DNA of 64,000 nucleotides from Streptococcus constellatus (GTDB taxonomy: Bacteria; Bacillota; Bacilli; Lactobacillales; Streptococcaceae): the NCBI RefSeq assembly GCF_902167705.1, contig NZ_CABHMZ010000007.1:124001-188000 (forward strand), read 5' to 3'. Within the stretch, counting starts at the first letter, position 1, and each line of letters begins with the position of its first letter. The notes beneath the pieces are model-generated. The model was not told the DNA's origin and did no database searches. It worked only from the letters and a program-made list of their open reading frames with translations. Below, one piece after another: positions 19,591 to 29,557 of the stretch. Made by a program: the position numbers and the translations under genes.

Positions 19591-20562
19591 TTATTTCTTT
19601 TTATTGTAAGCAAAAAGAGGACTGACTGGTTTTCTTTTATGAATACGAACGATTGCATCTCCGATTAGCTCACTTGCAGTAATGTATTGAACATTTTTCG
19701 GAGTTTTTTCTTTAGTGGCAACTGAGTCGGTTACTAGAATTTCTTTGATTGGGGAATTGTCTAACTTTTCAGCAGCTCCCTCGACAAATAGACCATGACT
19801 AGAAACCGCATAAATTTCTGTTGCGCCTTCACGTTCAACAATTTTTGAGGCTTCAGCAAAGGTACGTCCAGTGTTTAGAATATCATCAATGAGAATGGCT
19901 TTTTTACCTGCCACATCTCCGATAATGTAACCTTCATCACGGTTAGAGTCATCTTGTACATAGTCGATGATAGCAATTGGAGCATCTAAATGCTCTGCTA
20001 AACTTCTAGCACGCTTAACGCCGGAGTTCTTTGGACTGACCACAACTACATCTTCGCCAGACAAGCCCTTTTCACAGTAATGTTTGGCGAAAAGAGGGAT
20101 GGTATAAAGGTTATCAACAGGAATATCAAAGAAGCCTTGGACTTGGACCGCATGCAAATCAAGGGTCAGAACACGATCACCCCCTGCCTTTACCAGCATA
20201 TTTGCGACAAGTTTTGCTGTAATCGGTTCGCGTGGAGCGGCAGTACGGTCTTGACGAGCATAACCAAAATACGGCATCACAACATTGACAGAGTTAGCGC
20301 TGGCACGATTGCAAGCATCCACCATGATGAGAAGCTCCATCAAATGATTATTGACAGGGAAACTCGTTGATTGAATGATAAATACATCAAAACCACGAAC
20401 ACTTTCCTCGATGTTTACTTGGATTTCTCCGTCTGAAAATTGACGCGAGGATAGTTTTCCAAGAGTCACGCCAGCGGCTTTAGCAATTTTTTCGGCAATA
20501 TCGTGATTGGAATTTAGTGCAAACAACTTCATCTGTGCTTTATCTGTCAGTATATCCATCAT
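19591..20562 (-). CDS. prs: Ribose-phosphate pyrophosphokinase
   Basis: Prs makes PRPP from ribose-5-phosphate and ATP for nucleotide, histidine and tryptophan synthesis. The 323-residue protein has [18 protein letters not shown], the cation loop [18 protein letters not shown] and the PRPP loop [13 protein letters not shown]. Streptococci have two prs genes; this genomic context (before a cysteine desulfurase, after a CYTH gene) corresponds to the copy often called prs1/prsA. The start has two consecutive ATGs with AAAGGAGT upstream. Confidence 0.94.
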   Translation of the reverse strand: MMDILTDKAQMKLFALNSNHDIAEKIAKAAGVTLGKLSSRQFSDGEIQVNIEESVRGFDVFIIQSTSFPVNNHLMELLIMVDACNRASANSVNVVMPYFGYARQDRTAAPREPITAKLVANMLVKAGGDRVLTLDLHAVQVQGFFDIPVDNLYTIPLFAKHYCEKGLSGEDVVVVSPKNSGVKRARSLAEHLDAPIAIIDYVQDDSNRDEGYIIGDVAGKKAILIDDILNTGRTFAEASKIVEREGATEIYAVSSHGLFVEGAAEKLDNSPIKEILVTDSVATKEKTPKNVQYITASELIGDAIVRIHKRKPVSPLFAYNKKK

Positions 20563-20632
20563 AACTTATTAAGACTCCTTTTGGTTTCTACATTCCATTT
20601 TATCAAAAAATAAGCAAAATTTCAGCTTTTAT

Positions 20633-21190
20633 TCATAAGTTTTGAGCAAATCTTGCAACTTTAGGTTTTGCATATTTATAATGGATATGATGAGCTTGTA
20701 AAAAGTGGTCGAATTGTTCTTTTCCAACCTTTGCATCTGTCACTTCCAGCTCTAATTCGTAGTCTGTTTTGTCAAAATAATGATTTTCATCAAGTGCCAT
20801 TAAGCCAATAGTGGTCTCTTTTTCATAGCGAATAGTTGTTAAGTTCCCTAGCACCTTTAGTTCATCGAGATTGATAGCATGAGTCAGCAGGGTACGTATT
20901 TCTCCTTCAGGTAGCACACATGTATTGATGAGTGTGCGACACTCTTCTAAAGTGAGAGCTTGATTGTATTCCATATTACCGATTTGCTGCGGAATTTTCA
21001 AAGTTAATTCGGCACGATTGTCAAAAGCACGAATCCGAAGTGCCATTTTTGTATCTCGGATTGAGAAGTCGGCTGTGTCAATATAGTAGTTTGTTTGTTT
21101 GGTAGCTGTTATATCTGAAAACAGCGGTAACAGCTGTTGGTACTCATTCTTTGTCAGAAGCGTTTTGTATTCAATTTCCAAATGATTCAT
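20633..21190 (-). CDS. CYTH domain protein (triphosphate tunnel enzyme family)
   Basis: The ExExK signature of the CYTH superfamily is at the N-terminus (EIEYK, residues 4-8), and further strands carry paired charged residues, such as LRIRAFDNRAELTLK. Members hydrolyse inorganic triphosphate, thiamine triphosphate or make cAMP; in streptococci the substrate is not settled. ATG 21190 is the start, seven bases after AAAAGGA; a TTG two codons earlier is rejected. It is divergent from relQ, a conserved arrangement in Firmicutes. Confidence 0.88.
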   Translation of the reverse strand: MNHLEIEYKTLLTKNEYQQLLPLFSDITATKQTNYYIDTADFSIRDTKMALRIRAFDNRAELTLKIPQQIGNMEYNQALTLEECRTLINTCVLPEGEIRTLLTHAINLDELKVLGNLTTIRYEKETTIGLMALDENHYFDKTDYELELEVTDAKVGKEQFDHFLQAHHIHYKYAKPKVARFAQNL

Positions 21191-21285
21191 TTTCAAATCC
21201 TTTTCTTTTGTTTGAAAGCGATTTATGTTATAATAAGTATTATGTTTATTTTATAAAAAATTAAGTAAAATGACAAGGTGAGTGT

Positions 21286-21957
21286 ATGCAATTAGAGTGG
21301 GAAGAGTTTCTGGATCCTTATATTCAAGCGGTTGGTGAGTTAAAAATCAAACTGCGCGGGATTCGTAAACAGTATCGAAAACAAAAACAGCATTCTCCGA
21401 TTGAATTTGTGACGGGGCGTGTAAAACCGATAGAAAGTATCAAAGAAAAGATGGCTCTGCGCGGGATTAAAGAGGAAAATCTAGCGCAAGATATGCAAGA
21501 TATAGCAGGTTTGCGCGTGATGGTTCAATTTGTGGATGACGTAGAAGAAGTTTTGGATGTTTTGCGAAAACGCCATGACATGCGGATTATCCAAGAGCGA
21601 GACTATATTAAAAATCGTAAGGCTAGTGGATATCGAAGCTATCATGTCATTATTGAATATCCTGTTGATACCATCAATGGCAATAAAACGGTTTTAGCAG
21701 AGATTCAAATCCGTACTCTGTCCATGAATTTTTGGGCAACAATTGAACATTCGCTGAATTATAAATATAAGGGTGAATTTCCAGATGAAATTAAGAAACG
21801 TCTGGAGATTACCGCAAAAATCGCCTATCAATTGGACGAAGAAATGGGAAAAATTCGTGATGATATTCAAGAGGCACAAGCCTTGTTTGACCCAATTAGT
21901 CGCAAATTGAATGATGGCGTAGGAAATAGTGACGATACAGATGAAGAATACAGGTAA
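21286..21957 (+). CDS. relQ: Small alarmone synthetase RelQ
   Basis: RelQ synthesises (p)ppGpp without a hydrolase domain. The 223-residue protein has the synthetase motifs [21 protein letters not shown] and [25 protein letters not shown]. It opens a compact set relQ-nadK-rluD-pta with overlaps, the standard Firmicute order. The ATG follows AAGGTGAG. Confidence 0.94.
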   Translation: MQLEWEEFLDPYIQAVGELKIKLRGIRKQYRKQKQHSPIEFVTGRVKPIESIKEKMALRGIKEENLAQDMQDIAGLRVMVQFVDDVEEVLDVLRKRHDMRIIQERDYIKNRKASGYRSYHVIIEYPVDTINGNKTVLAEIQIRTLSMNFWATIEHSLNYKYKGEFPDEIKKRLEITAKIAYQLDEEMGKIRDDIQEAQALFDPISRKLNDGVGNSDDTDEEYR

Positions 21958-22759
21958 AAGAATAGGGATTATCAGCAATCGCAGGCGACAAAGTCAAGAA
22001 ATTTCTCGCCAGTTAAAACAAAAATTAAAGCAGAATCATTTTATTTTGAATGATAATAATCCTGATATTGTCATTTCAATCGGTGGCGATGGGATGCTTT
22101 TGTCGGCCTTTCATAAATATGAAGATCAGCTAGATAAAGTCCGCTTTGTTGGCGTCCATACAGGACATTTGGGTTTTTATACGGATTATCGAGATTTTGA
22201 ATTGGACAAACTAATTGACAATTTAAAATTAGACACGGGTGCGAAAGTTTCCTATCCGATTTTAAATGTTAAAATTTTCCATGGAAATAATGAAGTTTGT
22301 ACAAAACGTGCTTTGAACGAGGCAACAATCAAGCGTTCAGGACGAACAATGGTTGCTGATGTCATTATCAATCAAGTGCATTTTGAGCGCTTTCGTGGTG
22401 ATGGCATTTCAGTATCAACTCCGACAGGAAGCACAGCTTACAATAAATCGCTAGGTGGAGCTGTTTTGCACCCAACCATTGAAGCTCTTCAGATTGCAGA
22501 AGTTGCAAGCTTGAACAATCGTGTGTTTCGGACCTTAGGTTCCTCAATTATCGTTCCTAAGAAAGATAAAATTGAAATCGTGCCGACTTGGAATGACCGA
22601 CATGCAATTTCGATTGACAATCAAAATTTTATGATAAACAATATTTCTAAAATTGAATTTCAAATTGATCAACATAAGATTAACTTTCTTGCTACACCGA
22701 GTCATACGAGCTTCTGGAATCGTGTAAAAGATGCTTTTATTGGCGAGGTGGAGGAATGA
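21941..22759 (+). CDS. nadK: NAD kinase
   Basis: NadK phosphorylates NAD to NADP. The 272-residue protein has the GGDGM motif ([10 protein letters not shown]) and the [17 protein letters not shown] segment. I use ATG 21941, which lies 17 bases inside relQ; a GTG at 21929 is possible but less likely. The stop overlaps the next ATG as ATGA. Confidence 0.95.
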   Translation: MKNTGKRIGIISNRRRQSQEISRQLKQKLKQNHFILNDNNPDIVISIGGDGMLLSAFHKYEDQLDKVRFVGVHTGHLGFYTDYRDFELDKLIDNLKLDTGAKVSYPILNVKIFHGNNEVCTKRALNEATIKRSGRTMVADVIINQVHFERFRGDGISVSTPTGSTAYNKSLGGAVLHPTIEALQIAEVASLNNRVFRTLGSSIIVPKKDKIEIVPTWNDRHAISIDNQNFMINNISKIEFQIDQHKINFLATPSHTSFWNRVKDAFIGEVEE

Positions 22760-23652
22760 GGTTTGAATTTACTGCAGATGAACATGTTAAAGTCAAGACC
22801 TTTTTAAAAAAACACGAAATTTCCAAAAGTTTGCTTGCAAAAATTAAGTTTTCTGGTGGAGATATTCAAGTAAATGGAAAAAAGCAAAATGCCATTTATT
22901 TGTTGGATATTGGCGACAAAGTTGCTGTCGATATTCCTGCAGAAGAAGGTTTTGGTAGTCTACGGGCAGTAGAAAGAGAATTAGAGATTGTCTACGAAGA
23001 TGAACATTTTTTGATTTTGAACAAGCCAGCAGGCGTAGCTAGCATTCCTAGTGTGAATCATTCTAATACAATGGCCAATTTTGTAAAAGCTTACTACATT
23101 TCTAATCATTATGAAAATCAGCAGATTCATATTGTAACACGTTTGGATCGTGATACGAGTGGTCTGATGTTGTTTGCAAAACACGGTTATGCTCATGCAA
23201 GATTGGATAAACAGCTGCAAAAGAAAGTCATTGAGAAGCATTATTATGCTTTGGTTAAGGGTTCTGAACGGTTAAAGCCTGAAGGAGACATTATCGCTCC
23301 CATCGCACGAGAAGATAGCAGTATTATTACACGCTGTGTAGCGAAAAATGGGAAATATGCTCATACGAGCTATAAAGTTTTAGCGCAATATGGTGATGTT
23401 TACCTCGTTGATATTCATCTTCACACAGGACGGACACACCAGATTAGGGTTCATTTTTCTTATATTGGCTTTCCTCTTTTAGGAGATGATTTGTATGGAG
23501 GCAGCTTGACAGATGGCATAGCGCGGCAAGCGCTTCATTGCCACTCATTGCGTTTTTACAATCCATTCCATGAGGAAGTTGTGAATAAATCGAGTCCTCT
23601 TCCGGAAGATTTCCAAGCAGTAATTCAAAAATTAAGCAATAAAAAGGAGTAA
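22756..23652 (+). CDS. RluD-type 23S rRNA pseudouridine synthase
   Basis: The 298-residue protein has an S4-like N-terminal part (residues about 10-55) and the RluA/RluD catalytic domain with the active-site motif [15 protein letters not shown], and [11 protein letters not shown] near residue 225. It is translationally coupled to nadK by ATGA overlap. It could be YjbO/RluD-like; the exact target uridine cannot be read. Confidence 0.92.
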   Translation: MRFEFTADEHVKVKTFLKKHEISKSLLAKIKFSGGDIQVNGKKQNAIYLLDIGDKVAVDIPAEEGFGSLRAVERELEIVYEDEHFLILNKPAGVASIPSVNHSNTMANFVKAYYISNHYENQQIHIVTRLDRDTSGLMLFAKHGYAHARLDKQLQKKVIEKHYYALVKGSERLKPEGDIIAPIAREDSSIITRCVAKNGKYAHTSYKVLAQYGDVYLVDIHLHTGRTHQIRVHFSYIGFPLLGDDLYGGSLTDGIARQALHCHSLRFYNPFHEEVVNKSSPLPEDFQAVIQKLSNKKE

Positions 23653-23655
23653 AAC

Positions 23656-24633
23656 ATGAAAATTTTTGAAAAGATTCGCGAAGCACTTAAAGACAAAGAA
23701 GTAAAAATTGTTTTACCAGAAGGTGAAGAACCACGTATTCTTCAAGCGACAAAACGTTTGGTAAAAGAAACTAGTATTACACCTGTTTTGTTGGGAAATC
23801 CCGAAAAAATTAGGATTTATCTTGAAATTGAAGGCGTAACGGAAGGTTATGAAGTCATTGACCCTCAAAATTGTTCTTGTTTTGAAGAAATGGTTGCAGC
23901 TTTTGTTGAACGCCGTAAGGGAAAAATCACAGAAGAAGAAGCTCGTAAACTATTGAAAGAGGATGTCAATTATTTTGGTGTCATGCTCGTGTATCTTGGA
24001 AAAGTACAAGGTATGGTTTCTGGTGCAGTTCACTCTACGGCAAGTACAGTTCGCCCAGCCCTTCAAATTATTAAAACTCTTCCTTGGGTTTCTCGTACAT
24101 CTGGTGCTTTTCTAATGGTTCGTGGTGATGAACGTTATGTTTTCGGGGACTGCGCAATCAATATTGATCCAGACGCTAAAACATTAGCAGAAATTGCCAT
24201 TAACTCAGCATTAACTGCACAAATTTTTGGTATTGTTCCAAAAGTAGCTATGCTTAGCTATTCAACTAAAGGGTCTGGATTTGGTGAAAAGGTTGATAAA
24301 GTCGTTGAAGCCACAAAACTAGCGCAGGAAATGCGACCAGAGCTTGCTATTGACGGAGAATTACAGTTTGATGCGGCCTTTGTACCTAAAACAGCAGAGT
24401 TAAAAGCTCCTGGCAGCAATGTAGCTGGTCAAGCGACTGTCTTTGTATTTCCTGGTATCGAAGCTGGAAATATTAGCTATAAAATGGCAGAACGCCTCGG
24501 CGGTTTCTCAGCAGTCGGTCCTATTTTGCAAGGATTGAATCACCCAGTAAACGACCTTTCACGTGGATGTAATGCTGACGATGTTTATAAATTAACGTTA
24601 ATTACTGCTAGCCAAGCAGTTGGTCATTATTAG
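23656..24633 (+). CDS. pta: Phosphate acetyltransferase
   Basis: Pta converts acetyl-CoA and phosphate to acetyl phosphate, the step before acetate kinase. The 325-residue length and runs such as YFGVMLVYLGKVQGMVSGAVHST and MLSYSTKGSGFG are typical of the short Pta class. SD AAAGGAG three bases after the rluD-like gene, so it ends the relQ operon, with a terminator behind. Confidence 0.95.
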   Translation: MKIFEKIREALKDKEVKIVLPEGEEPRILQATKRLVKETSITPVLLGNPEKIRIYLEIEGVTEGYEVIDPQNCSCFEEMVAAFVERRKGKITEEEARKLLKEDVNYFGVMLVYLGKVQGMVSGAVHSTASTVRPALQIIKTLPWVSRTSGAFLMVRGDERYVFGDCAINIDPDAKTLAEIAINSALTAQIFGIVPKVAMLSYSTKGSGFGEKVDKVVEATKLAQEMRPELAIDGELQFDAAFVPKTAELKAPGSNVAGQATVFVFPGIEAGNISYKMAERLGGFSAVGPILQGLNHPVNDLSRGCNADDVYKLTLITASQAVGHY

Positions 24634-24644
24634 AAAAATGACAA

Positions 24645-24680
24645 AGAATCCAGAGTTCACTTTCTGGGTTCTCTTTTTAT
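24645..24680 (+). terminator. Terminator after pta
   Basis: GAATCCAGA (24646-24654) pairs with TCTGGGTTC (24663-24671), one G-U, then TCTTTTTATTTT. Confidence 0.8.
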
Positions 24681-24684
24681 TTTA

Positions 24685-24693
24685 TGATATACT
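24685..24693 (+). promoter_or_regulatory. Extended -10 directly before mutY (leaderless candidate)
   Basis: TGATATACT, with -10 TATACT at 24688-24693, ends six bases before the mutY ATG (24700). A start seven bases past the -10 is the A of ATG. There is no SD. Confidence 0.45.
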
Positions 24694-24699
24694 AAAGCT

Positions 24700-25869
24700 A
24701 TGTTAGATTTGAAAAAATATGGAATTGAGATGTGGGAGGATGAAAAAATTGCCTCCTTTCGTCAAAAATTATTAGCTTGGTATGATGAGAATAAACGTGA
24801 TTTGCCTTGGCGGAGAAGCAGCAATCCTTATCATATTTGGATTTCAGAAATTATGCTACAACAGACGCGAGTAGATACGGTCATTCCTTACTATGAGCGC
24901 TTTTTAGATTGGTTTCCGACAATCAAAGATTTGGCAACGGCACCAGAAGAACGCTTATTAAAAGCATGGGAGGGACTAGGATATTATTCGCGAGTGCGCA
25001 ATATGCAACAGGCAGCCCAGCAGATTATGACAGATTTTAATGGACAGTTTCCTCACACTTACGCAGGAATTTCCAGCCTTAAAGGGATTGGTCCTTATAC
25101 AGCGGGCGCTATCGCTAGCATTGCTTTTGGCTTGCCTGAGCCAGCAGTAGATGGCAATGTTATGCGAGTTTTGAGTCGTTTATTTGAGGTAAACTTAGAC
25201 ATTGGTGTTCCAGCTAATCGAAAAGTTTTTCAGGCCATGATGGAAATTTTGATTGATCCTGAAAGACCAGGAGATTTCAACCAAGCCTTGATGGATTTGG
25301 GTTCAGATATTGAAGCGCCGGTGAATCCTAGACCGAAAGATAGTCCTATAAAAGAATTTAGTGCTGCTTATTTACATGGAACAATGGATAAATACCCTAT
25401 CAAAGCTCCTAAGAAAAAACCAGTCCCAGTTTATTTGTATGGTTTGATTGTTCAAAATACTCAAGGACAGTTTCTTTTGGAAAAAAATGAAACAAGCGGT
25501 CTTTTATCAGGATTTTGGCACTTTCCTTTAATTGAAGTAGATGAATTTTCTGACGATGAACAGCTATCACTTTTTGAAGTAGCTGAAAATCAAGTCGCAT
25601 TTGAATTGCCTCCTCAAGAAAGTTTTGAGCAGGACTATGATTTGATAGTAGATTGGCAGGAGCAAACTTTTCCAACGATTCAACATGTGTTTAGTCATCG
25701 CAAGTGGCAGATTCGTTTGCTCTACGGTCAGGTGGTAAATGCTACGAAAACGCCTAAACAGGAACAAGTTCTATGGCTGCACCCTGATGACTTTGCCGAT
25801 TATCCATTTGCTAAACCCCAGCAGAAAATGTGGCAAGCCTTTCAAGAAGGTAAATTAAAAGGAAATTAA
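24700..25869 (+). CDS. mutY: Adenine DNA glycosylase MutY lacking the Fe-S cluster cysteines
   Basis: MutY removes adenine paired with 8-oxoguanine. The 389-residue protein shows the catalytic Glu in SEIMLQQTRVDTV, the HhH hairpin LKGIGPYTAGAI and the catalytic Asp in AVDGNVMRV; a Nudix-like MutY C-terminal domain follows from about residue 245. Where most MutY proteins have four Cys binding a 4Fe-4S cluster after ALMDLG, this one has SDIEAPVNPRPKDSPIKEF, and the whole protein has no Cys. Clusterless MutY enzymes are known in some lactic acid bacteria, so it is likely functional. Confidence 0.93.
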   Translation: MLDLKKYGIEMWEDEKIASFRQKLLAWYDENKRDLPWRRSSNPYHIWISEIMLQQTRVDTVIPYYERFLDWFPTIKDLATAPEERLLKAWEGLGYYSRVRNMQQAAQQIMTDFNGQFPHTYAGISSLKGIGPYTAGAIASIAFGLPEPAVDGNVMRVLSRLFEVNLDIGVPANRKVFQAMMEILIDPERPGDFNQALMDLGSDIEAPVNPRPKDSPIKEFSAAYLHGTMDKYPIKAPKKKPVPVYLYGLIVQNTQGQFLLEKNETSGLLSGFWHFPLIEVDEFSDDEQLSLFEVAENQVAFELPPQESFEQDYDLIVDWQEQTFPTIQHVFSHRKWQIRLLYGQVVNATKTPKQEQVLWLHPDDFADYPFAKPQQKMWQAFQEGKLKGN

Positions 25870-25876
25870 ATGTTAA

Positions 25877-25904
25877 GAGGCAGGGATAATATGCTCCCTG
25901 CCTC
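25877..25904 (+). terminator. Hairpin after mutY
   Basis: GAGGCAGGGA (25877-25886) and TCCCTGCCTC (25895-25904) form a perfect 10-bp stem with an 8-base loop. The following T run is poor (GCTTTG). Confidence 0.6.
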
Positions 25905-25953
25905 GCTTTGTGATTGTAAAAAGCTATTGCCTAGTTGGTTTATAATATGTTGT

Positions 25954-25988
25954 GAAGCTGGAGATTTTCGTCTCAGCTTCATTTTTAT
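25954..25988. terminator. Bidirectional hairpin between mutY and the thioredoxin-like gene
   Basis: GAAGCT..GAGA (25954-25964) pairs with TCTCAGCTTC (25971-25980), with one bulge, and is followed by ATTTTTATA. It mainly serves the minus-strand thioredoxin-like gene ending at 25985. Confidence 0.55.
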
Positions 25989-26332
25989 AAGTTAGCGAAT
26001 GACTTGATTTCGTCAGCCGTCATAGAGGAGTCACAACGGATAGTCACATGACCATTCTCTGTATGTAAAAATCCTGGTACAGTTGGGATTCCATATTCGG
26101 AACGGAATGCTTGGAGCTCTTCCAGTTCACTAGGCTCCTCACTATTGATAAAGAAAATATGTGCTTTGGTTTCAGTGACAACACTAGCTAGCGTAGCGGC
26201 GAATTTACGACAGTAAGGACATGTTTTTCGACCAATGAAAAATGTAGCAGTTTCTTTGGCTGCAATAGCTTTTCGAGCACGATTAACAGTAGTCACTTCT
26301 AAATCTTTAATGTCTTGTGCAAATTTTTCCAT
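25985..26332 (-). CDS. Thioredoxin-like protein (bacteriocin transport accessory type)
   Basis: A 115-residue thioredoxin-fold protein with a CPYC active site (C38-C41) and the cis-Pro segment GIPTVPGF. No signal peptide, so it acts in the cytosol. In streptococcal annotations such proteins are called Bta (bacteriocin transport accessory), but no bacteriocin gene is near. It stands alone behind its own promoter region. Confidence 0.8.
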   Translation of the reverse strand: MEKFAQDIKDLEVTTVNRARKAIAAKETATFFIGRKTCPYCRKFAATLASVVTETKAHIFFINSEEPSELEELQAFRSEYGIPTVPGFLHTENGHVTIRCDSSMTADEIKSFANL

Positions 26333-26559
26333 AAAATAACCTCATTTCTTTTGCTCATTTCAGTATGCCATAAATATAAAAATAATGCAGAGATTTGAAA
26401 TGAAAAGTGAAATATTAAAAAAGGAATGAGACAAGACAATAGTCTGTTAGACTGTTTGAAGTTGTAAATAGAGAAAATATTTCTATGATAAAAGCAGTTC
26501 GAGCCTGAGACACTATTGTCACAGACTCGAAATTGAAAATGATAGAAGTGAGATTCTGA

Positions 26560-28278
26560 TTATTTTACAAAGTCGTTGATTTCTGCTTCAATTTTAGCAA
26601 GTTTTGCTTGAGCGTCTTGGCTGGAATCTCCGACAACAGCAATGTAGAATTTGATTTTTGGTTCGGTTCCTGAAGGACGTACAGCAATCCATGAACCATC
26701 AGTAAGTGTGTATTTTAATACGTCACTTGGTGGAGTTGTTAATTTCGTTACATTGCCGTCAGAATCAGTAGCAGTTTGTGCTTTGAAATCTTCTGTGACT
26801 GCAACAGCAGTAGCATTGAATTCTTTCGGTGCATTGTCACGGAACTTGCTCATAATAGCTTTGATTTGTTCAGCGCCATCAACACCAGACAAAGTAACTG
26901 AAATCGTTTTTTCAGCATAGTAACCGTATTCTTTGTAGATTTCTTCAATTCCGTCTGCAAGAGTTAAGCCGCGAGAACGGTAGTAAGCTGCAAGCTCAGC
27001 TACGACCAAAACAGCTTGGATAGCATCTTTGTCACGTACAAATGGTTTAATCAAGTAGCCAAAGCTTTCTTCAAAGCCCATCATGTAAGTGTGATTGTGT
27101 TTTTCTTCAAATTCTTGAATCTTTTCGGCGATAAATTTGAAACCAGTTAAGACATTAAACATGGTTGCGCCGTAGCTTTCAGCAATCTTGGTTACAAGAT
27201 CGGTAGAGACAATGGATTTGCAAAGTGCTGCATTTGCAGGAAGTGTTCCAGCAGTCTTATGCGCTTCAAGGATATACTTGGCCATAATCGCACCGATTTG
27301 ATTTCCTGAAAGATTGCGGTAGCTACCGTCTTTTTGGAGAACTTCAACGCCCACACGGTCAGCATCTGGGTCTGTTGCGACAAGGACATCCGCACCAACT
27401 TTACGTCCCAATTCTTCAGCGAGTGCGAAAGCAGCTTGGTTTTCTGGATTTGGTGATTTGACAGTGGAGAAGTCTGGATCTGGCACGCATTGAGCTTCGA
27501 CAACTTGAACAGAATCAAAACCAGCTTGGGCAAATGCTCGGCGTGCTAACATTTCACCTGTACCATGAAGCGGAGTGTAGACGATTTTCATGTCTTTTCC
27601 ATATTCATCAATCAATTGTTGATTGATATTCACATCTTTTACTTCTTTAAGGTATTCAGTATCAACGTTTTCACCGATGATTTCAATCAATCCAGATGCT
27701 TTTTCGGCTTCAACATCAGCTACTTCAATGGCAAATGGATTTTCGATTGCACGAATATAATCCGTCAAGGCATCAGCATCATGCGGCGGCATTTGCCCCC
27801 CATCTTCACCATAAACTTTATAGCCATTAAATGGAGCAGGGTTGTGGCTAGCTGTAATCATAATCCCAGCAAAAGTTCCCAAATGGCGAACTGCAAACGA
27901 TAGTTCTGGTGTTGGACGGAGACTTTCAAATACATAAGATTTAATGCCATGTTTTGCTAAGACAGCAGCAGATTCAAAGGCAAATTCTGGTGAGAAGTGA
28001 CGAGAGTCGTAAGCGATAGCGACACCGCGTTTTTTGAAATCTTCACCTTTTTCATCAATCAAACGTGCTAAACCTTCAGTTGCCTGACGAACGACATAAA
28101 TATTGATACGATTCGTACCTGCACCAATCAAGCCACGCATACCAGCAGTACCAAATTCGAGATTGGTATAAAAAGCATCTTCTTTTGTCTTTTCATCCAT
28201 CGAATCCAATTCTTTACGAAGGTAATCTGGAAGTTCTGCAAAATCAAGCCATTTTTTGAAATTATCTTGATAAGTCAT
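26560..28278 (-). CDS. pgm: Phosphoglucomutase / phosphomannomutase
   Basis: It interconverts glucose-1-phosphate and glucose-6-phosphate for capsule, glycogen and Leloir metabolism. The phosphoserine loop is ITASHNPAPFNGYK, the metal loop ATDPDADRVG, and the sugar loop GFEESFGYL. Length is 572 from ATG 28278, which follows AAAAGGAG; the frame extends 19 codons further but without SD. It supplies glucose-1-phosphate chemistry that links to galK-galT elsewhere in the window. Confidence 0.94.
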   Translation of the reverse strand: MTYQDNFKKWLDFAELPDYLRKELDSMDEKTKEDAFYTNLEFGTAGMRGLIGAGTNRINIYVVRQATEGLARLIDEKGEDFKKRGVAIAYDSRHFSPEFAFESAAVLAKHGIKSYVFESLRPTPELSFAVRHLGTFAGIMITASHNPAPFNGYKVYGEDGGQMPPHDADALTDYIRAIENPFAIEVADVEAEKASGLIEIIGENVDTEYLKEVKDVNINQQLIDEYGKDMKIVYTPLHGTGEMLARRAFAQAGFDSVQVVEAQCVPDPDFSTVKSPNPENQAAFALAEELGRKVGADVLVATDPDADRVGVEVLQKDGSYRNLSGNQIGAIMAKYILEAHKTAGTLPANAALCKSIVSTDLVTKIAESYGATMFNVLTGFKFIAEKIQEFEEKHNHTYMMGFEESFGYLIKPFVRDKDAIQAVLVVAELAAYYRSRGLTLADGIEEIYKEYGYYAEKTISVTLSGVDGAEQIKAIMSKFRDNAPKEFNATAVAVTEDFKAQTATDSDGNVTKLTTPPSDVLKYTLTDGSWIAVRPSGTEPKIKFYIAVVGDSSQDAQAKLAKIEAEINDFVK

Positions 28279-28431
28279 TGTGAAATCTCCTTTTATAAAA
28301 ATTGGAAAGTTTATGAAACATCTGAAAAAAAGCAACTAACTTCGTTTTCTTAGTAGAATAATGAAAATTATATTTTTCTCAGAATTTTAAACTTTCTTTT
28401 ATTGTTTAACCGTTTTCATTATAGCATTTTT

Positions 28432-28460
28432 TCATAAAAAAATCACGTTTTCACGTGATT
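28432..28460 (-). terminator. Terminator of the panT-coaBC unit
   Basis: AATCACGT (28441-28448) and ACGTGATT (28453-28460) form an 8-bp stem with a TTTC loop; on the minus strand it is followed by TTTTTTT. It overlaps the panT stop. Confidence 0.75.
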
Positions 28461-29022
28461 ATTTTCTAACTTTTTCAAGGGCTGGAATAATGGTAACCGT
28501 CAGAACCGCAGAAATAATCATTTCAGCAATGGAATTGGTTGAAATAACAGAAGCAAGCAGTAGTTGAATGTTTCCGTTATAAACTTTGGAGAATAGTAGG
28601 AAAATCCCTCCTAAAACAAAAATAGTATTTGTCAACGAACCGACGGTCCCAGCTAAAATAAGTCCAGTCTTATTTTTAAGATATTTATAAACAAAATAAG
28701 GTGTGACTCCGATTAAAATTCGCGGAACGAGAGCAATGATGAGCGAATAAATATTCCCATTAGGGACAAATGGACTAAATAGATAACTTGTTGGCAAGAG
28801 GACAATGGTACTCGTAACTAGACTAATGATTCCCATTAAAGCACCTAAAAGTGCACCAACTTTTGGTCCATAAAGGATACTAGCGATAATAACTGGAATA
28901 TGAACAATTGTTGGTTTGATCGGGACGGGAAAAAGATTAAATATTACTGAACTCAATAGATGAATGACGAGCATAATAGCAAAAAAGATAGCAATTTGAG
29001 CAATATTAGATTGTTTCTTCAT
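28459..29022 (-). CDS. panT: ECF transporter S component, probably for pantothenate
   Basis: A 187-residue membrane protein with about six hydrophobic segments, as in S components of energy-coupling factor transporters, which bind a vitamin and share the EcfAAT module. The substrate call rests on context: it overlaps coaC by 17 bases and is the last gene of the coaB-coaC-panT unit, so pantothenate is the likely vitamin. The family motif at the start (PTIVHIPVIIASILYGPKVGALLG) is typical of this ECF-S group. Confidence 0.82.
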   Translation of the reverse strand: MKKQSNIAQIAIFFAIMLVIHLLSSVIFNLFPVPIKPTIVHIPVIIASILYGPKVGALLGALMGIISLVTSTIVLLPTSYLFSPFVPNGNIYSLIIALVPRILIGVTPYFVYKYLKNKTGLILAGTVGSLTNTIFVLGGIFLLFSKVYNGNIQLLLASVISTNSIAEMIISAVLTVTIIPALEKVRK

Positions 29023-29557
29023 AAATCATTTCCTTTACTTTTTTTATAATTGTTTCTACAGAAGCAAGAGCGCCGATTCCGTGGTCACCACAGGCTAAGA
29101 CGGTTTCTCTAGGCTGAATAATTTGCCAGCCGTATTTTTCTAGTTTAGATAGATTTTCTTGAGTGATTGGATTTTCATACATTTTTGTATTCATAGCAGG
29201 AGCTAGCACTTTTTTGGCTGTTATAGGCAAAGCAAGTGCAGTGCTGGTTATCATATTGTCCGCAAAGCCATTGGCTAATTTAGCGATTGTATTGGCAGAA
29301 GCAGGTGCAACCAAGAAAAGCTCTGTTTGCTTGGCAATTTCAATATGATTGACCTTGTTTGGCGCAGGCTCGTCCATGACATCTGTATGCACTAAATTTT
29401 TCGACAATACCTGCAAAGTTAAGGGGGTAATGAAATTTGTAGCTGCTTGAGACATGAGAACAGTTACATTTAGATCGTCTTTTGTCAATTGACTGACCAA
29501 GTCGGCAGCTTTATATGCAGCAATACTTCCTGTGACAGCTAGTGTAATATGTTTCAT
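29006..29557 (-). CDS. coaC: Phosphopantothenoylcysteine decarboxylase
   Basis: An FMN enzyme that decarboxylates phosphopantothenoylcysteine in CoA synthesis. The active-site His lies in NKVNHIEIAK and the substrate loop is PAMNTKMYENP. In most bacteria it is fused to CoaB; here, as in other streptococci, CoaC (183 residues) and CoaB are separate proteins with a four-base gene overlap. Confidence 0.92.
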   Translation of the reverse strand: MKHITLAVTGSIAAYKAADLVSQLTKDDLNVTVLMSQAATNFITPLTLQVLSKNLVHTDVMDEPAPNKVNHIEIAKQTELFLVAPASANTIAKLANGFADNMITSTALALPITAKKVLAPAMNTKMYENPITQENLSKLEKYGWQIIQPRETVLACGDHGIGALASVETIIKKVKEMIYEETI

